DNA of 64,000 bases from Fumia xinanensis (GCF_014384905.1 NZ_JACRSV010000002.1:372001-436000); one strand, 5' to 3'. Counted from the stretch's first letter, positions 1 through 9,173 are shown. The notes: a model not told the origin generated them from the letters alone. Numbers and translations: made by a program.

Positions 1-1086
1 AACAACGCCTATGATATTGAACAGGAACTGCGTACCTCTTATCCTAACTTGGATTTAAAAGTCCTGATTGGCTCTGTCCGGGACAGCAGGAGGATCAACG
101 GTATATTTGAGCAGTATCGTCCGGAAATCGTTTACCATGCTGCCGCGCATAAACACGTTCCCTTGATGGAATCGAGTCCCTGTGAAGCCATCAAAAACAA
201 TGTCATCGGCACATATAAGACGGCCTATGCAGCTCTGCAAAACGGATGCCAGAAATTCGTGCTCATCAGTACCGACAAAGCGGTAAATCCCACCAATATC
301 ATGGGAGCCAGCAAACGGCTCTGCGAGATGGTCATCCAGAGCATGAATCTAATCAGCAAAGAGGGCAGGGGAGATTTACTGCCGCCAATTGGGTCGTACT
401 GCAACTCGGAAGACAGTTTACAGGATGCCGAAGGACGTTCGAATTCGGATAAAATCAAACTTTCCGGCGGTGGGAAAGACAGGACAGAATTCGTTGCCGT
501 GCGTTTCGGAAACGTGCTCGGCAGTAACGGCTCGGTCATCCCACTGTTCCGCAAGCAGATCGAGAAAGGCGGACCGGTCACGGTAACACACCCCGACATT
601 ATCCGCTACTTTATGACGATTCCGGAAGCAGTGAGCTTGGTGATGCAGGCGGGAACCTACGCCAGGGGCGGGGAAATTTTTGTCCTCGACATGGGTGCGC
701 CTGTCAAAATCGACACCTTGGCGCGTAACCTCATCAAGCTCTCCGGCTATAAACCCGACGAGGACATCAAAATCGTTTACACCGGACTGCGGCCTGGAGA
801 AAAGCTGTACGAAGAAAAACTGATGGCGGAAGAGGGCTTAGATAAGACGCCCAACGAGCTGATTCATATCGGCAAGCCCATCTCCTTCGATGTGGAGCAA
901 TTTTTTGAACAGTTAGAAAAGCTGGCCGAGTGTAGCTATTCCGAAAGCTCTGAGATTACAAGCCTTGTCGAATCCGTGGTGCCAACCTATCATTCGCCCG
1001 ATTCGGATTTGGAAACCGGCAAGGATGTTTATGAGACTTTGATGAAGGAAGCTTCTGCTACAGCGGGACAAAAGCAGTTGGCGTAA
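1..1086 (+). CDS. UDP-GlcNAc 4,6-dehydratase, FlaA1/CapD/PglF type (5'-truncated)
   Basis: The reading frame is open from the first base, so the gene begins upstream. What remains is the C-terminal catalytic half of the membrane-bound dehydratases that turn UDP-GlcNAc into a 4-keto-6-deoxy sugar. The expected N-terminal membrane segments and the GxxGxxG nucleotide-binding loop are missing. Visible marks are NNAYDIEQEL at the cut edge, YHAAAHKHVPLME, the TDKAVNPTNIMGASKR active-site block, AVRFGNVLGSNGSVIPLF and the late TGLRPGEKLYEE. Between the active-site block and RFGNVLGS lies an insertion-like stretch of about 40 residues, longer than I expect for this family. It heads the polysaccharide locus. 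The sugar could feed a bacillosamine-like pathway, but no aminotransferase is seen here. Family call secure; exact product inferred. Confidence 0.93.
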   Translation, partial: NNAYDIEQELRTSYPNLDLKVLIGSVRDSRRINGIFEQYRPEIVYHAAAHKHVPLMESSPCEAIKNNVIGTYKTAYAALQNGCQKFVLISTDKAVNPTNIMGASKRLCEMVIQSMNLISKEGRGDLLPPIGSYCNSEDSLQDAEGRSNSDKIKLSGGGKDRTEFVAVRFGNVLGSNGSVIPLFRKQIEKGGPVTVTHPDIIRYFMTIPEAVSLVMQAGTYARGGEIFVLDMGAPVKIDTLARNLIKLSGYKPDEDIKIVYTGLRPGEKLYEEKLMAEEGLDKTPNELIHIGKPISFDVEQFFEQLEKLAECSYSESSEITSLVESVVPTYHSPDSDLETGKDVYETLMKEASATAGQKQLA

Positions 1087-1227
1087 AGGCGATCCTAATT
1101 GGATGAAAGCGGCAGACAGCTTTGAGGACGGCGAATATATTAACGAGGAGGAAGAATAGCCTGCAGGCGCTTTCAAAAACTAGCGTAGGATGGTTGTTCT
1201 TTAATCTATAACAGGGATGGTGATGTT

Positions 1228-1746
1228 GTGGGTAAAAGACTGCTTTTATTGGGAGCCGGAGGACACGGAAAATTCGTGTACGAAGTTGCCCACAGCCTTT
1301 GCGATAGGGACGGAACTCCTTTGTATACAGTGATTGATTTTTTGGATGATGCCGTCTCTGACGCTGTGGGTAAAATGGCTGAATTGGAATCTATTGGAAG
1401 GAATTATGACGCCATATTTTGTGGGATTGGAAATAATGCATTTAGGCGGGAGTTGATGGAACGGACTGCTAAAATGGGAAAGGAGATTCCTGCCTTAATC
1501 CATCCCTCCGCTTATATCAGTTCCAGCGCCATTGTAGAAAAGGGGACAATAGTTGAGCCTAAAGCAATCGTCAATACAAACGCCTGGGTACAACAAGGCT
1601 CGATTATCTCTGTAGGTGCCATCGTAGATCATGACGCAGTTATAGGCTCCTATTCTCATGTGAATGCTGGGGTGATCTGCAAAGCTGGAAGCCATATCGA
1701 GAGTGGTAGAAAGCTGGAAGTAGGAGAAGTGGTCAAGGGCTATTAG
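1228..1746 (+). CDS. Sugar O/N-acetyltransferase, NeuD/PglD family
   Basis: This 172-residue protein has the PglD N-terminal nucleotide-binding region (LLLLGAGGHGKFVYEVA) followed by left-handed beta-helix hexapeptide repeats from about residue 90. The DHDAVIGSYSHVN block carries the histidine expected for acetyl-CoA-dependent transfer. It likely acetylates an amino or hydroxyl group of a nucleotide sugar in the cytosol for the surface polymer. The start is a GTG; the nearby ATGs are out of frame. The C-terminus (RKLEVGEVVKGY) is shorter than in classical PglD, so a coil may be missing or this is a short subfamily. It lies downstream of the dehydratase and upstream of an aldo/keto reductase. 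Substrate unknown. Confidence 0.85.
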   Translation: MGKRLLLLGAGGHGKFVYEVAHSLCDRDGTPLYTVIDFLDDAVSDAVGKMAELESIGRNYDAIFCGIGNNAFRRELMERTAKMGKEIPALIHPSAYISSSAIVEKGTIVEPKAIVNTNAWVQQGSIISVGAIVDHDAVIGSYSHVNAGVICKAGSHIESGRKLEVGEVVKGY

Positions 1747-1804
1747 GGCTTAGTCTCCTTACGAGTAGTCTTTAGAATGCTGAAAGGAAAGTGAATAGAC
1801 CAAA

Positions 1805-2752
1805 ATGAAAATGAGGAATTTAGGTAATACGGATATCACGATATCGGAATTGGGTTTTGGCTGTGCTAGTGTATGGGGGAAGAACTTCTTTGTCGAACAG
1901 GAGGCGATGGATTTATTCCAAACAGCTGTGGAAGAGGGAATTACGTTTTTTGATACAGGATATTCCTATGGCCATGCAGAGGAACGGTTAGGAAAATGTC
2001 TTCAGCAACTTGGCACCCAAAAAAGAAAAGAACTGACTATCGCTACAAAATGTGGAACCAGGATCAGTGACACCCCCACGGTGTGTGTGTATCATGATTG
2101 GAGTGTTGAATGGCTGAAGCAGAGCGTAGAAATCAGTTTGAAAAGACTTCATACGGATTATCTTGATATGCTTCATCTTCATGGCCCCAAAATTAACGAG
2201 ATGACAGATGAAGTGTTAAAATTTATGAATGATTTAAAGGCCCAAAATGTTGTAAGGGCAATAGGTGTTAATTCATTTGACACAGATGTGTTGTCGTATA
2301 TTTGCGATAATCGGTTATTTGATTTTGTTATGCTTGATTACAATATTATGCGCCAGGATAGAGAAGAGCTAATTAAACGTTTGTATAAGAATGGAATTGG
2401 AGTAATTGCAGGTGCGGCACTGGCGCAGTCATTATATTCTAACAGAGTATTTCAAATACATGAAAAAAAGGATATTTGGTATCTTCTTAGAGCGTTGAAA
2501 AATTTTAGAGGACATATGTTTGAAGGAAGAAAATATAGATTTATAAATAAAATTCCAAATTTTACCGGCAGCCAGATAGCTCTCCGATATGTTATGGACA
2601 ATCCATATGTATCATCTGCGGTGTTTGGAACTACAAATCTGCAACATTTAGTGGAAAATGTGCAGGCAACAAATATGATTTTACCTGCTGATATATTGGA
2701 AAAAATAAGGAAAAATGGGCGGTTTAGTAGCGAAAAATTAGATCGTCATTAG
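1805..2752 (+). CDS. Aldo/keto reductase family protein
   Basis: A 315-residue TIM-barrel oxidoreductase. Seen are the N-terminal MKMRNLGNTDITISELGFG, the catalytic region DTGYSYGHAEERLG (Asp and Tyr), the IATKCG lysine strand and the LHLHGP histidine strand, which together give the Asp-Tyr-Lys-His tetrad of the superfamily. It probably reduces a keto group with NAD(P)H in the cytosol. Its place in the sugar locus suggests a keto-sugar or small aldehyde substrate, but the sequence does not prove this. The gene is notably AT-rich compared with the first gene, and that shift continues through the glycosyltransferase block, consistent with horizontal acquisition. Confidence 0.85.
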   Translation: MKMRNLGNTDITISELGFGCASVWGKNFFVEQEAMDLFQTAVEEGITFFDTGYSYGHAEERLGKCLQQLGTQKRKELTIATKCGTRISDTPTVCVYHDWSVEWLKQSVEISLKRLHTDYLDMLHLHGPKINEMTDEVLKFMNDLKAQNVVRAIGVNSFDTDVLSYICDNRLFDFVMLDYNIMRQDREELIKRLYKNGIGVIAGAALAQSLYSNRVFQIHEKKDIWYLLRALKNFRGHMFEGRKYRFINKIPNFTGSQIALRYVMDNPYVSSAVFGTTNLQHLVENVQATNMILPADILEKIRKNGRFSSEKLDRH

Positions 2753-2766
2753 GAGGATCAGTATTT

Positions 2767-3456
2767 ATGTCATACTTGGTAGTCGTTGCCCATCCAGACG
2801 ATGAAGTTTTGGGAGCCGGGGCGACTATGTATAAACTCGCTCAGGCGGGAAAAGAAGTCAATGTTTGTATCATGTCAGGACAGGCCCAGGCGCGAGCCTT
2901 CCGCCCCAGTGATAGCGAACTGCAATCCGACACGGAACATTGCATGAAAATGCTGGGAGTCTATAAAGTGTATACGGGAGATTTCCCCAATATCAAATTA
3001 AATACGGTTCCTCATTTAGAGTTGGTACAGTTTATCGAAAAAGCGATGATAGATTGTAAGGCTACGGTGGTTTTTACCCATCATCCGGCAGACTTAAACA
3101 ACGATCATCTACATACTTCGCTGGCTTGTCAGGCCGCTGTTCGTTTGTTCCAGAGGAGAACGGATATTGAGCCGCTAGAGGAACTATTGTTTATGGAAGT
3201 CCCTTCCGCGACGGAATGGTCTTTCAACAACGCAATGAACAAGTTCCAGCCAAACACCTTCATTGAAGTGGGCAAGGAAGCTGTCGATAAAAAGGTGGAA
3301 GCCCTGTCCCAGTATCGCGGAGTAATGCGTGATTACCCTCATCCTAGAAGTATAGAAGCGATTACTGGTCTGGCTGCCTATCGAGGGGCACAGTCGGGCT
3401 GTAATTATGCCGAAGCGTTTGAATGTGTATTTAGAAGAGTAGTCCTAGGAGAGTGA
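2767..3456 (+). CDS. PIG-L/LmbE-family N-deacetylase
   Basis: A 229-residue zinc-dependent deacetylase of the LmbE/PIG-L fold. The hallmark AHPDDEVLGAG is at residues 8-18 (His and Asp-Asp for the metal and base), and HHPADLNNDHLH supplies the later histidine ligand. Such enzymes remove acetyl groups from GlcNAc-like sugars. Here it probably acts on a nucleotide- or lipid-linked amino sugar of the polymer, which would expose an amine that the nearby formyl- or acetyltransferase could modify (inference). A very strong ribosome site (AGGAGGA) precedes the ATG, and the next gene starts three bases after the stop. Confidence 0.9.
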   Translation: MSYLVVVAHPDDEVLGAGATMYKLAQAGKEVNVCIMSGQAQARAFRPSDSELQSDTEHCMKMLGVYKVYTGDFPNIKLNTVPHLELVQFIEKAMIDCKATVVFTHHPADLNNDHLHTSLACQAAVRLFQRRTDIEPLEELLFMEVPSATEWSFNNAMNKFQPNTFIEVGKEAVDKKVEALSQYRGVMRDYPHPRSIEAITGLAAYRGAQSGCNYAEAFECVFRRVVLGE

Positions 3457-3459
3457 GAA

Positions 3460-4107
3460 ATGTATAAATATTTGAAAAGAGCCTTTGATATTGTTTGCTC
3501 TTTCCTTGGGCTTCTGGGCACATTGCCACTTTGGCTGGTTGCCGTCATCGGAATTGAAATTTCCGATCCGGGACCGGTATTTTATATGGCTCACAGAGTT
3601 GGCAAGGGTAACCGCACCTTTCGGATGTTTAAATTTCGTTCCATGCGGCAAGGAAAGGCCAATGAAGCTGTGTTCCGCGGCGATGAAGACAGAATATTTC
3701 CTTTTGGGCAATTTATTCGTGCCACAAAAATAGATGAACTTCCCCAACTGCTCAATATTTTTATCGGAGATATGTCCATCGTTGGTCCTCGACCTGCTGC
3801 CGTAGATCAATTACAGATAGTAAGAGGCGGGAAATACGCTGTTGTAGGCAATGCACAGGCAGGGTTGACCGGACCATCAGCGCTTTACGATTACATATAT
3901 GGCGATACCATTGAGGATGCTGATGATTATGGGAAAATGGTATTGCCGACTCGGCTTGAATTGGATGTATGGTATGTCGAGCATATGTCTGCATGGCTGG
4001 ATCTCAAGATGATTTGGTGGACGATAGTTTGCGTATTAGCTGAAATATTCCATAAAACAACACCGAAGATCTATAGCGAACTGGTGGGGTATGTTGAAGT
4101 AACATAA
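3460..4107 (+). CDS. Initiating phosphoglycosyl transferase (WcaJ/PglC-type)
   Basis: This 215-residue membrane enzyme starts polymer assembly by moving a sugar-1-phosphate from a UDP-sugar onto undecaprenyl phosphate. Features in order: a basic N-terminus and one hydrophobic re-entrant segment (about residues 8-32), SDPGPVFYMAHRVG, FKFRSM, the TKIDELPQLLN catalytic Asp-Glu block and IVGPRPA. The length matches the single-domain (PglC-like) class. It sits between the deacetylase and a formyltransferase-like gene. The cluster has genes for a 4-keto-6-deoxy sugar and its acetylation, so the first sugar may be a diacetamido or FucNAc-type residue (inference). Confidence 0.93.
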   Translation: MYKYLKRAFDIVCSFLGLLGTLPLWLVAVIGIEISDPGPVFYMAHRVGKGNRTFRMFKFRSMRQGKANEAVFRGDEDRIFPFGQFIRATKIDELPQLLNIFIGDMSIVGPRPAAVDQLQIVRGGKYAVVGNAQAGLTGPSALYDYIYGDTIEDADDYGKMVLPTRLELDVWYVEHMSAWLDLKMIWWTIVCVLAEIFHKTTPKIYSELVGYVEVT

Positions 4108-4149
4108 AGTGATAAAAGTTTTAATGATTTGAAAAGATAGGAGAACAGA

Positions 4150-4938
4150 ATGAGCGACAGATTGAGAGTTATCGTGATGACACAGAATGATCGCTTTTTT
4201 ATTCCTGAGAATATATATAAAGCGTCTCAAGTTTGCCAAATAGTTGAGATAGTAGAAGTTAATTGCAAATCTTCGTTAGATAACAAATTAAAGGATTACT
4301 ATAAATGGTTTGGCTTTACGCAATGTGCTAAAATGGGAATGCTAACCATTTATCGAGAGTTACAAAAGTATGTTGATAGAATGTGTAGTTATAAAAAATA
4401 TCATGGTTTTTGTTCTGTAGGTGATGTGGCCAAGGCACTGAGTGTTGTGCATCAGATTATTGCTGATAGTAATGATAGGAATTTTGTAGAACATGTCAGA
4501 CGATTAAAACCGGATCTGATTATTTCATATTCGGCACCTCAGATTTTTAAAGAGGAATTGCTTAACGTGCCCAAATATGGAGTGATTAATGTCCATGGTT
4601 CTTTACTGCCCGACTATAGAGGTTGTTTACCCTCATTCTGGTATCTCTATAATGATGAAAGATTGGGTGGTGCCACAGTCCATTACATGAGTGCCAAGAT
4701 TGATGATGGAGCGATTATTGAGCAGGATAGTGTGGATATTTCGGATTGCAAAACCATGTTTCAACTCATGAAGAAAACAAAGAAACTGGGTGGTGAACTT
4801 ATGGTTAAAGCCATTGGAGATATATCTACGGATAAAATTAATGTACGGCCTAATGAGAGTGAAAAAGGTAGCTATTATACTTGGCCTACTGTAGAACAGG
4901 CTAAAGAGTTTATGGCTAAAGGATACAAATTAATTTGA
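4150..4938 (+). CDS. Formyltransferase-like enzyme (sugar N-formyltransferase candidate)
   Basis: A 262-residue protein with the catalytic core of the methionyl-tRNA formyltransferase superfamily. GVINVHGSLLPDYRGCLPSFW gives the conserved Asn and His, and SAKIDDGAIIEQD gives the conserved Asp. Proteins with this core use N10-formyltetrahydrofolate to formylate an amino group. It lacks an obvious C-terminal tRNA-binding domain and sits in a polysaccharide locus, so a nucleotide-sugar amine is a more likely acceptor than tRNA. The upstream deacetylase could provide the free amine. Start is supported by TAGGAGAACAGA before the ATG. The exact sugar is unknown. Confidence 0.82.
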   Translation: MSDRLRVIVMTQNDRFFIPENIYKASQVCQIVEIVEVNCKSSLDNKLKDYYKWFGFTQCAKMGMLTIYRELQKYVDRMCSYKKYHGFCSVGDVAKALSVVHQIIADSNDRNFVEHVRRLKPDLIISYSAPQIFKEELLNVPKYGVINVHGSLLPDYRGCLPSFWYLYNDERLGGATVHYMSAKIDDGAIIEQDSVDISDCKTMFQLMKKTKKLGGELMVKAIGDISTDKINVRPNESEKGSYYTWPTVEQAKEFMAKGYKLI

Positions 4939-4960
4939 TGGTATATGAGGCAAGAAGTAT

Positions 4961-6151
4961 ATGAAAATTCTGGTGGTATGTCAATACTACAAACCGGAGC
5001 CTTTTCGCATTTCTGAAATCTGTGAGGAACTTGTTAAACGGGGAAATGAAGTAACGGTATTGACTGGACTTCCCAATTATCCTATGGGAGAAATATACGA
5101 AGGTTATCGAAAAGGTAAAAAACGAGATGAAGTAATAAATGGCGTTAGTGTGCATAGATGCTTTACAATTGGCAGGAAACAAGGTGTAGTTCATCGATTT
5201 CTTAATTATTACAGTTATGCGATTTCTTCTACAAGATATGCCAAAAAAATTAGAGAAAAATTTGATGTAGTGTTTGTTAATCAGCTTTCTCCAGTGATGA
5301 TGGCGAACGCTGGAATTACTTATAAAAAAAGAAATCGCGTACCACTTATTCTGTATTCATTGGATCTATGGCCAGAATCTTTGGAATGGGGTGGAATCAA
5401 CCGTTCCTCTCCAATATTCAAGTATTTTCATCGAGTTTCTAAGAAAATATATGAACAGGCAGATTGTGTTGCAGTTACATCGAAGTTATTTGCTCGGTAT
5501 TTTGCTGATGAATTTAATATCAACCAGGTAGAATATTTGCCGCAATTTGCAGAAGACATATTTTCTTCTGATATAGTGGAGAACGAGCGAACAGGTGAGG
5601 ATATTAACTTGGTTTTTGCAGGAAATATTGGAGTGGCACAGAGCATTGTGACGATGATTAAAGCCGCTGATTTGGTGAAAGATATAGGACGATTGAAGTG
5701 GCATATTGTAGGTGACGGGTCTGAATTAAATCGACTGAAGAACTTATCCAGCAGTATGCATATGGACAATGTAGTTTTTCACGGAAGAAAGCCTTTAGAA
5801 AAAATGCCAGAGATTTATGCAAAAGCAGATGCCATGCTAGTTACAATGCAAAAAAGTTCTATACTTTCCTATACTTTACCCGGAAAAGTACAAACATATA
5901 TGGCGGCAGGAAAACCTATTATCGGTGCGATAGATGGAGAAACTGCTTTGATTATCAAGGAAGCACAGTGCGGATTTTGTAGCGATGCTGAGGATGCAGA
6001 GGCACTGGCTGAAAATGTTAGGCGATTTATCGCCTCAGACGCAAAGGAGCAGATGGGTAGAAATGCTCGATCGTATTATGATCGGCATTTTAGTAAGGAA
6101 AAGTTTATGGAAGATTTGGACAGTATTTTTTATGAAATAATACAACAGTAA
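4961..6151 (+). CDS. Glycosyltransferase family 4, WbuB-like
   Basis: A 396-residue GT-B retaining transferase. The N-terminal half has MKILVVCQYYKPEPFRISEICEEL and LTGLPNYPMGEIYEGY, a signature I associate with WbuB-type enzymes. The C-terminal donor domain has VFAGNIGVAQSI, a helix-turn near HIVGDGSEL, and KPIIGAIDGETALII. WbuB proteins are annotated as L-fucosamine transferases in enteric O-antigen loci. The capE-capF-capG genes in this locus would make UDP-L-FucNAc, so L-FucNAc is a reasonable donor guess, not proven. It acts at the inner membrane face on lipid-linked intermediates. Confidence 0.88.
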   Translation: MKILVVCQYYKPEPFRISEICEELVKRGNEVTVLTGLPNYPMGEIYEGYRKGKKRDEVINGVSVHRCFTIGRKQGVVHRFLNYYSYAISSTRYAKKIREKFDVVFVNQLSPVMMANAGITYKKRNRVPLILYSLDLWPESLEWGGINRSSPIFKYFHRVSKKIYEQADCVAVTSKLFARYFADEFNINQVEYLPQFAEDIFSSDIVENERTGEDINLVFAGNIGVAQSIVTMIKAADLVKDIGRLKWHIVGDGSELNRLKNLSSSMHMDNVVFHGRKPLEKMPEIYAKADAMLVTMQKSSILSYTLPGKVQTYMAAGKPIIGAIDGETALIIKEAQCGFCSDAEDAEALAENVRRFIASDAKEQMGRNARSYYDRHFSKEKFMEDLDSIFYEIIQQ

Positions 6152-6237
6152 AAAGATGATGGTATTTTTCAGTATGTGGGCGCTGATTCCATATAGAAGT
6201 ATCGAACTGATAGAGATTAAAGAAGAGGTAGCAGTTG

Positions 6238-7335
6238 ATGGGCAAATTAAAGGTAACCCTAGTTGCTCCAATCCCTCCTCCGTATGGAGGAATTGCCAAT
6301 TGGGTCGTTTTGATGCAAAAATATATGCAGTCCAGAGCAGATGTAGAGCTCGTTGAAATTGTCAATATCGCACCAAAAAAACGCGGACTTGATGGGCGCT
6401 CCTTATGGAATCGGGTTGTTGGACAAGGCTTGGAGATGCTTCGGCTGAACCGGGAACTCAAACACAAGATAAAAGAAAAAAAGCCGGATGTTATACATAT
6501 GACAACTAGTGGTCAGCTCGCTATTATCCGAGATATTTTATTTTTGCGTACCGCAAAGAAACTGGGAATACCAACGGCCTATCATATACGTTTTGGACGA
6601 GTGCCAGAGATAGCAGAGAATAATACGTTAGAATGGCGCTTTCTGAAAAAAGCAATCGATTTATCCAGTATGACAATAGCCATCGATGATAAAACCTATA
6701 AAACCTTGAAATATCATTTTGCTGATGATCGTATTCAAAAGGTTGCGAATCCGTTTGATATCAGCAACGTTAATGTAAAGCAGACATCAGTGGGAAAAAA
6801 AGAAGTAATGTTTCTCAGCTGGTGTATAAAAACAAAGGGTATAGAGGAGCTTTTGGCTGCTTGGGACAAGCTGTATACTCAGCACCTTGAATGGATATTG
6901 AAATTGGTTGGTCCGATAGATGATAATTATAAACAGGAGTTGCAGAGCAGGTTTTCGATGACGAATGTCCAATTTGAAGGCGAGAAAAAACATGAAGACG
7001 CAATGCAGCTCCTCAATGAAGCCTCGGTGTTTATTTTGCCCAGTTATACAGAAGGCTTTCCAAATGCAGTTTTAGAGGCAATGGCATTGGAGAAACCCAT
7101 TATAGCAACAGATGTAGGTGCGATAGCGGAAATGCTTAGCAATCATTCAGGAATCGTAATTCCTCCTCATAGCGAAGAGGCAATCGTGGATGCATTAGAT
7201 ACGGTGCTATCTGATGAAAAATTGCGTTGCGAACTAGGACAAAATGCAAAAAAACATCTGATAGATGACTACTCAATCGATGTGGTGTTTGAAAAATACA
7301 AAACTATCTGGAGTAAGGTGGCGCGGCAGCAATGA
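6238..7335 (+). CDS. Glycosyltransferase family 4
   Basis: A GT-B fold transferase of 365 residues. PIPPPYGGIANW at the N-terminus is the flexible acceptor loop. The donor side has VMFLSWCIKTKGIEELLAAW, VGPIDDNY and the SYTEGFPNAVLEAMALEKPIIATD block with the conserved ExxxxxxxE. The ATG at 6238 is chosen over the TTG three bases upstream because GAAGAGG lies at proper spacing. Its stop overlaps the next gene by ATGA, so the two are translationally coupled. Donor and acceptor are unknown. Confidence 0.88.
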   Translation: MGKLKVTLVAPIPPPYGGIANWVVLMQKYMQSRADVELVEIVNIAPKKRGLDGRSLWNRVVGQGLEMLRLNRELKHKIKEKKPDVIHMTTSGQLAIIRDILFLRTAKKLGIPTAYHIRFGRVPEIAENNTLEWRFLKKAIDLSSMTIAIDDKTYKTLKYHFADDRIQKVANPFDISNVNVKQTSVGKKEVMFLSWCIKTKGIEELLAAWDKLYTQHLEWILKLVGPIDDNYKQELQSRFSMTNVQFEGEKKHEDAMQLLNEASVFILPSYTEGFPNAVLEAMALEKPIIATDVGAIAEMLSNHSGIVIPPHSEEAIVDALDTVLSDEKLRCELGQNAKKHLIDDYSIDVVFEKYKTIWSKVARQQ

Positions 7336-7847
7336 AAGTTTATGATTTGTTTCAGCTATTTTCCCGACTGCTCAACAAACTTATTATGAATCCAATTATA
7401 AAAGCTTCTTTTGACACTTGCGGAAAAGACGTTGCTGTCGGAAGACGATTCCGGGCATATGGCATCAGCAATATAGTAGCCGGAAATGATATTGGCTTAG
7501 GTGAAGAAAATCTTTTGATGTGTACCAGAGCCAAAATCCATATAGGAGACCATGTAATGACTGGTCCACGGGTTACAATGATTACAGGTGGACATCGTTA
7601 TGATATCAAGGAGCGTCCTATGAAAAGCATTGGTAATGAGGAAAAACTGCCGGAAAATGATTTGGATATTATACTGGAAGGCGATAATTGGATTGGCGCC
7701 AACGCTACCATTTTAAAAGGAGTTACAGTAGGACAAGGCGCTGTTATAGCGGCAGGAGCAGTCGTCACAAAAGATGTTTTGCCATATAGTATCGTAGCAG
7801 GTGTTCCGGCCAAAATGATAAAAATGAGATTTGAGGAGAATGATTAA
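7332..7847 (+). CDS. Hexapeptide-repeat acyltransferase (WbbJ/CysE-like)
   Basis: A 171-residue left-handed beta-helix transferase. Hexapeptide repeats run from about residue 60 to the end. GGHRYDIKERPM contains the usual catalytic histidine, and AAGAVVTKDVLPYSIVAGVPAKMIK is the classic final coil. It likely O-acetylates a sugar on the growing polymer or its precursor using acetyl-CoA. The N-terminal part (LFSRLLNKLIMNPIIKASF) is hydrophobic enough to sit at the membrane. It overlaps the preceding glycosyltransferase by four bases. Confidence 0.87.
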   Translation: MKVYDLFQLFSRLLNKLIMNPIIKASFDTCGKDVAVGRRFRAYGISNIVAGNDIGLGEENLLMCTRAKIHIGDHVMTGPRVTMITGGHRYDIKERPMKSIGNEEKLPENDLDIILEGDNWIGANATILKGVTVGQGAVIAAGAVVTKDVLPYSIVAGVPAKMIKMRFEEND

Positions 7848-7848
7848 A

Positions 7849-9171
7849 ATGTCTTTGTATGAAAAAATCAAAAATCGTGAGGAATCATTGTCTTTGGTAG
7901 GTCTTGGCTATGTCGGCATGCCGATTGCCATTGAATTTGCAAAACGCGGTGTTAAGGTGATTGGCTTTGACTTAAATGCGGCAAAGATAGAACTGTATAA
8001 GTCTGGAATTGATCCTACGAATGAAGTGGGTGATGAGGCGATACAGACATCTACCATGGAGTTTGCCGCTGACGAGTGTAAGCTCCGTGAAGCTAAATTT
8101 CACATTGTGGCAGTTCCGACGCCGGTCAATGACGACCATACGCCCGACCTTACCCCCGTAGAAGGAGCGAGCCGTATTTTGGGCAGAAATCTCACGAAAG
8201 ACTCCGTGGTCGTATTTGAATCCACCGTCTACCCTGGTGTTACCGAAGATGTTTGTGTCCCTATTCTGGAGAAAGAATCCGGTTTGAAGTGCGGAGTTGA
8301 CTTTAAAATTGGTTATTCCCCGGAGCGGATCAATCCCGGCGATAAAGTGCACCGTTTGAACACTATTACCAAGATTGTTTCTGGTATGGATGATGAGACC
8401 CTTGATACAGTCGCTAAAGTATATGAAATCGTAGTGGATGCCGGTGTACATAGAGCGGAGTCTATTAAAGTAGCAGAAGCTGCCAAGGTCATCGAGAACA
8501 GTCAGCGTGATATTAATATTGCGTTTATGAATGAGTTGTCCATTATTTTCAACAAGATGGGGATTGACACCCAGTCTGTACTGAAAGCAGCTGGGACAAA
8601 ATGGAATTTCCTGAATTTTTACCCGGGACTGGTTGGCGGTCATTGTATCGGCGTTGATCCGTACTACCTGACCTATAAAGCAGAAGAATTGGGATATCAC
8701 AGCCAGATCATTCTGTCTGGCAGACGTATCAACGACGATATGGGACGATATGTAGCGGAACAACTTGTCAAAAAGCTCATTGCTGCGGAGTTACCTGTCA
8801 GAAACGCAAGGGTGGGCATTCTGGGATTTACCTTTAAGGAAAATTGCCCAGACACTAGAAATACAAAAATTATCGATATTGTAAAGGAACTCAATGAGTA
8901 TGGAATCCAGCCGATGATTGCTGACCCGGTTGCCGATGCTGACGAGGCGGAGAGATTGTACGGCGTGAAGTTCTGCAGTATGGATGACATCAAAGAGTGT
9001 GATGCAGTGGTTCTGGCCGTTGCCCATACCGAAATTGCGGCGTTGACCATAGCTCAGATCGATGAAATGTTCAAATCTAGTGAAAACGCCCAAAAGGTTC
9101 TGATTGATGTGAAGGGAATCTTAAACCGCAAAGAATATGAAGCAGCTGGATACAGCTATTGGAGACTGTAA
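7849..9171 (+). CDS. UDP-HexNAc 6-dehydrogenase (TviB/WbpO-like)
   Basis: This 440-residue enzyme oxidises C6 of a UDP-N-acetylhexosamine in two NAD-dependent steps, giving a hexosaminuronic acid. Seen are the Rossmann motif VGLGYVGMPIAIEFAKRG, VPTPVNDDHTPDLTP, ESTVYPGVTED, SPERINPGD and the catalytic cysteine in GGHCIGVDPYYL; the C-terminal domain has LGFTFKENCPDTRNTK. The ATG at 7849 is preferred because GAGGAG lies 10 bases upstream and the preceding gene ends at 7847. It is directly followed by a 4-epimerase, the same pairing as TviB/TviC and WbpO/WbpP, which make UDP-GalNAcA. Confidence 0.92.
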   Translation: MSLYEKIKNREESLSLVGLGYVGMPIAIEFAKRGVKVIGFDLNAAKIELYKSGIDPTNEVGDEAIQTSTMEFAADECKLREAKFHIVAVPTPVNDDHTPDLTPVEGASRILGRNLTKDSVVVFESTVYPGVTEDVCVPILEKESGLKCGVDFKIGYSPERINPGDKVHRLNTITKIVSGMDDETLDTVAKVYEIVVDAGVHRAESIKVAEAAKVIENSQRDINIAFMNELSIIFNKMGIDTQSVLKAAGTKWNFLNFYPGLVGGHCIGVDPYYLTYKAEELGYHSQIILSGRRINDDMGRYVAEQLVKKLIAAELPVRNARVGILGFTFKENCPDTRNTKIIDIVKELNEYGIQPMIADPVADADEAERLYGVKFCSMDDIKECDAVVLAVAHTEIAALTIAQIDEMFKSSENAQKVLIDVKGILNRKEYEAAGYSYWRL

Positions 9172-9173
9172 AA

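Noticed and set aside
1087..1227. Short acidic coding-like tail after the first gene (ADSFEDGEYINEEEE, ending at 1159)
   Set aside because: No start or ribosome site of its own and in another frame than the dehydratase. It may be a lost C-terminus but cannot be called a gene.
7972..8763. Long - strand frame opposite the dehydrogenase gene
   Set aside because: Shadow of a well-supported + strand gene; protein looks random and no ribosome site.
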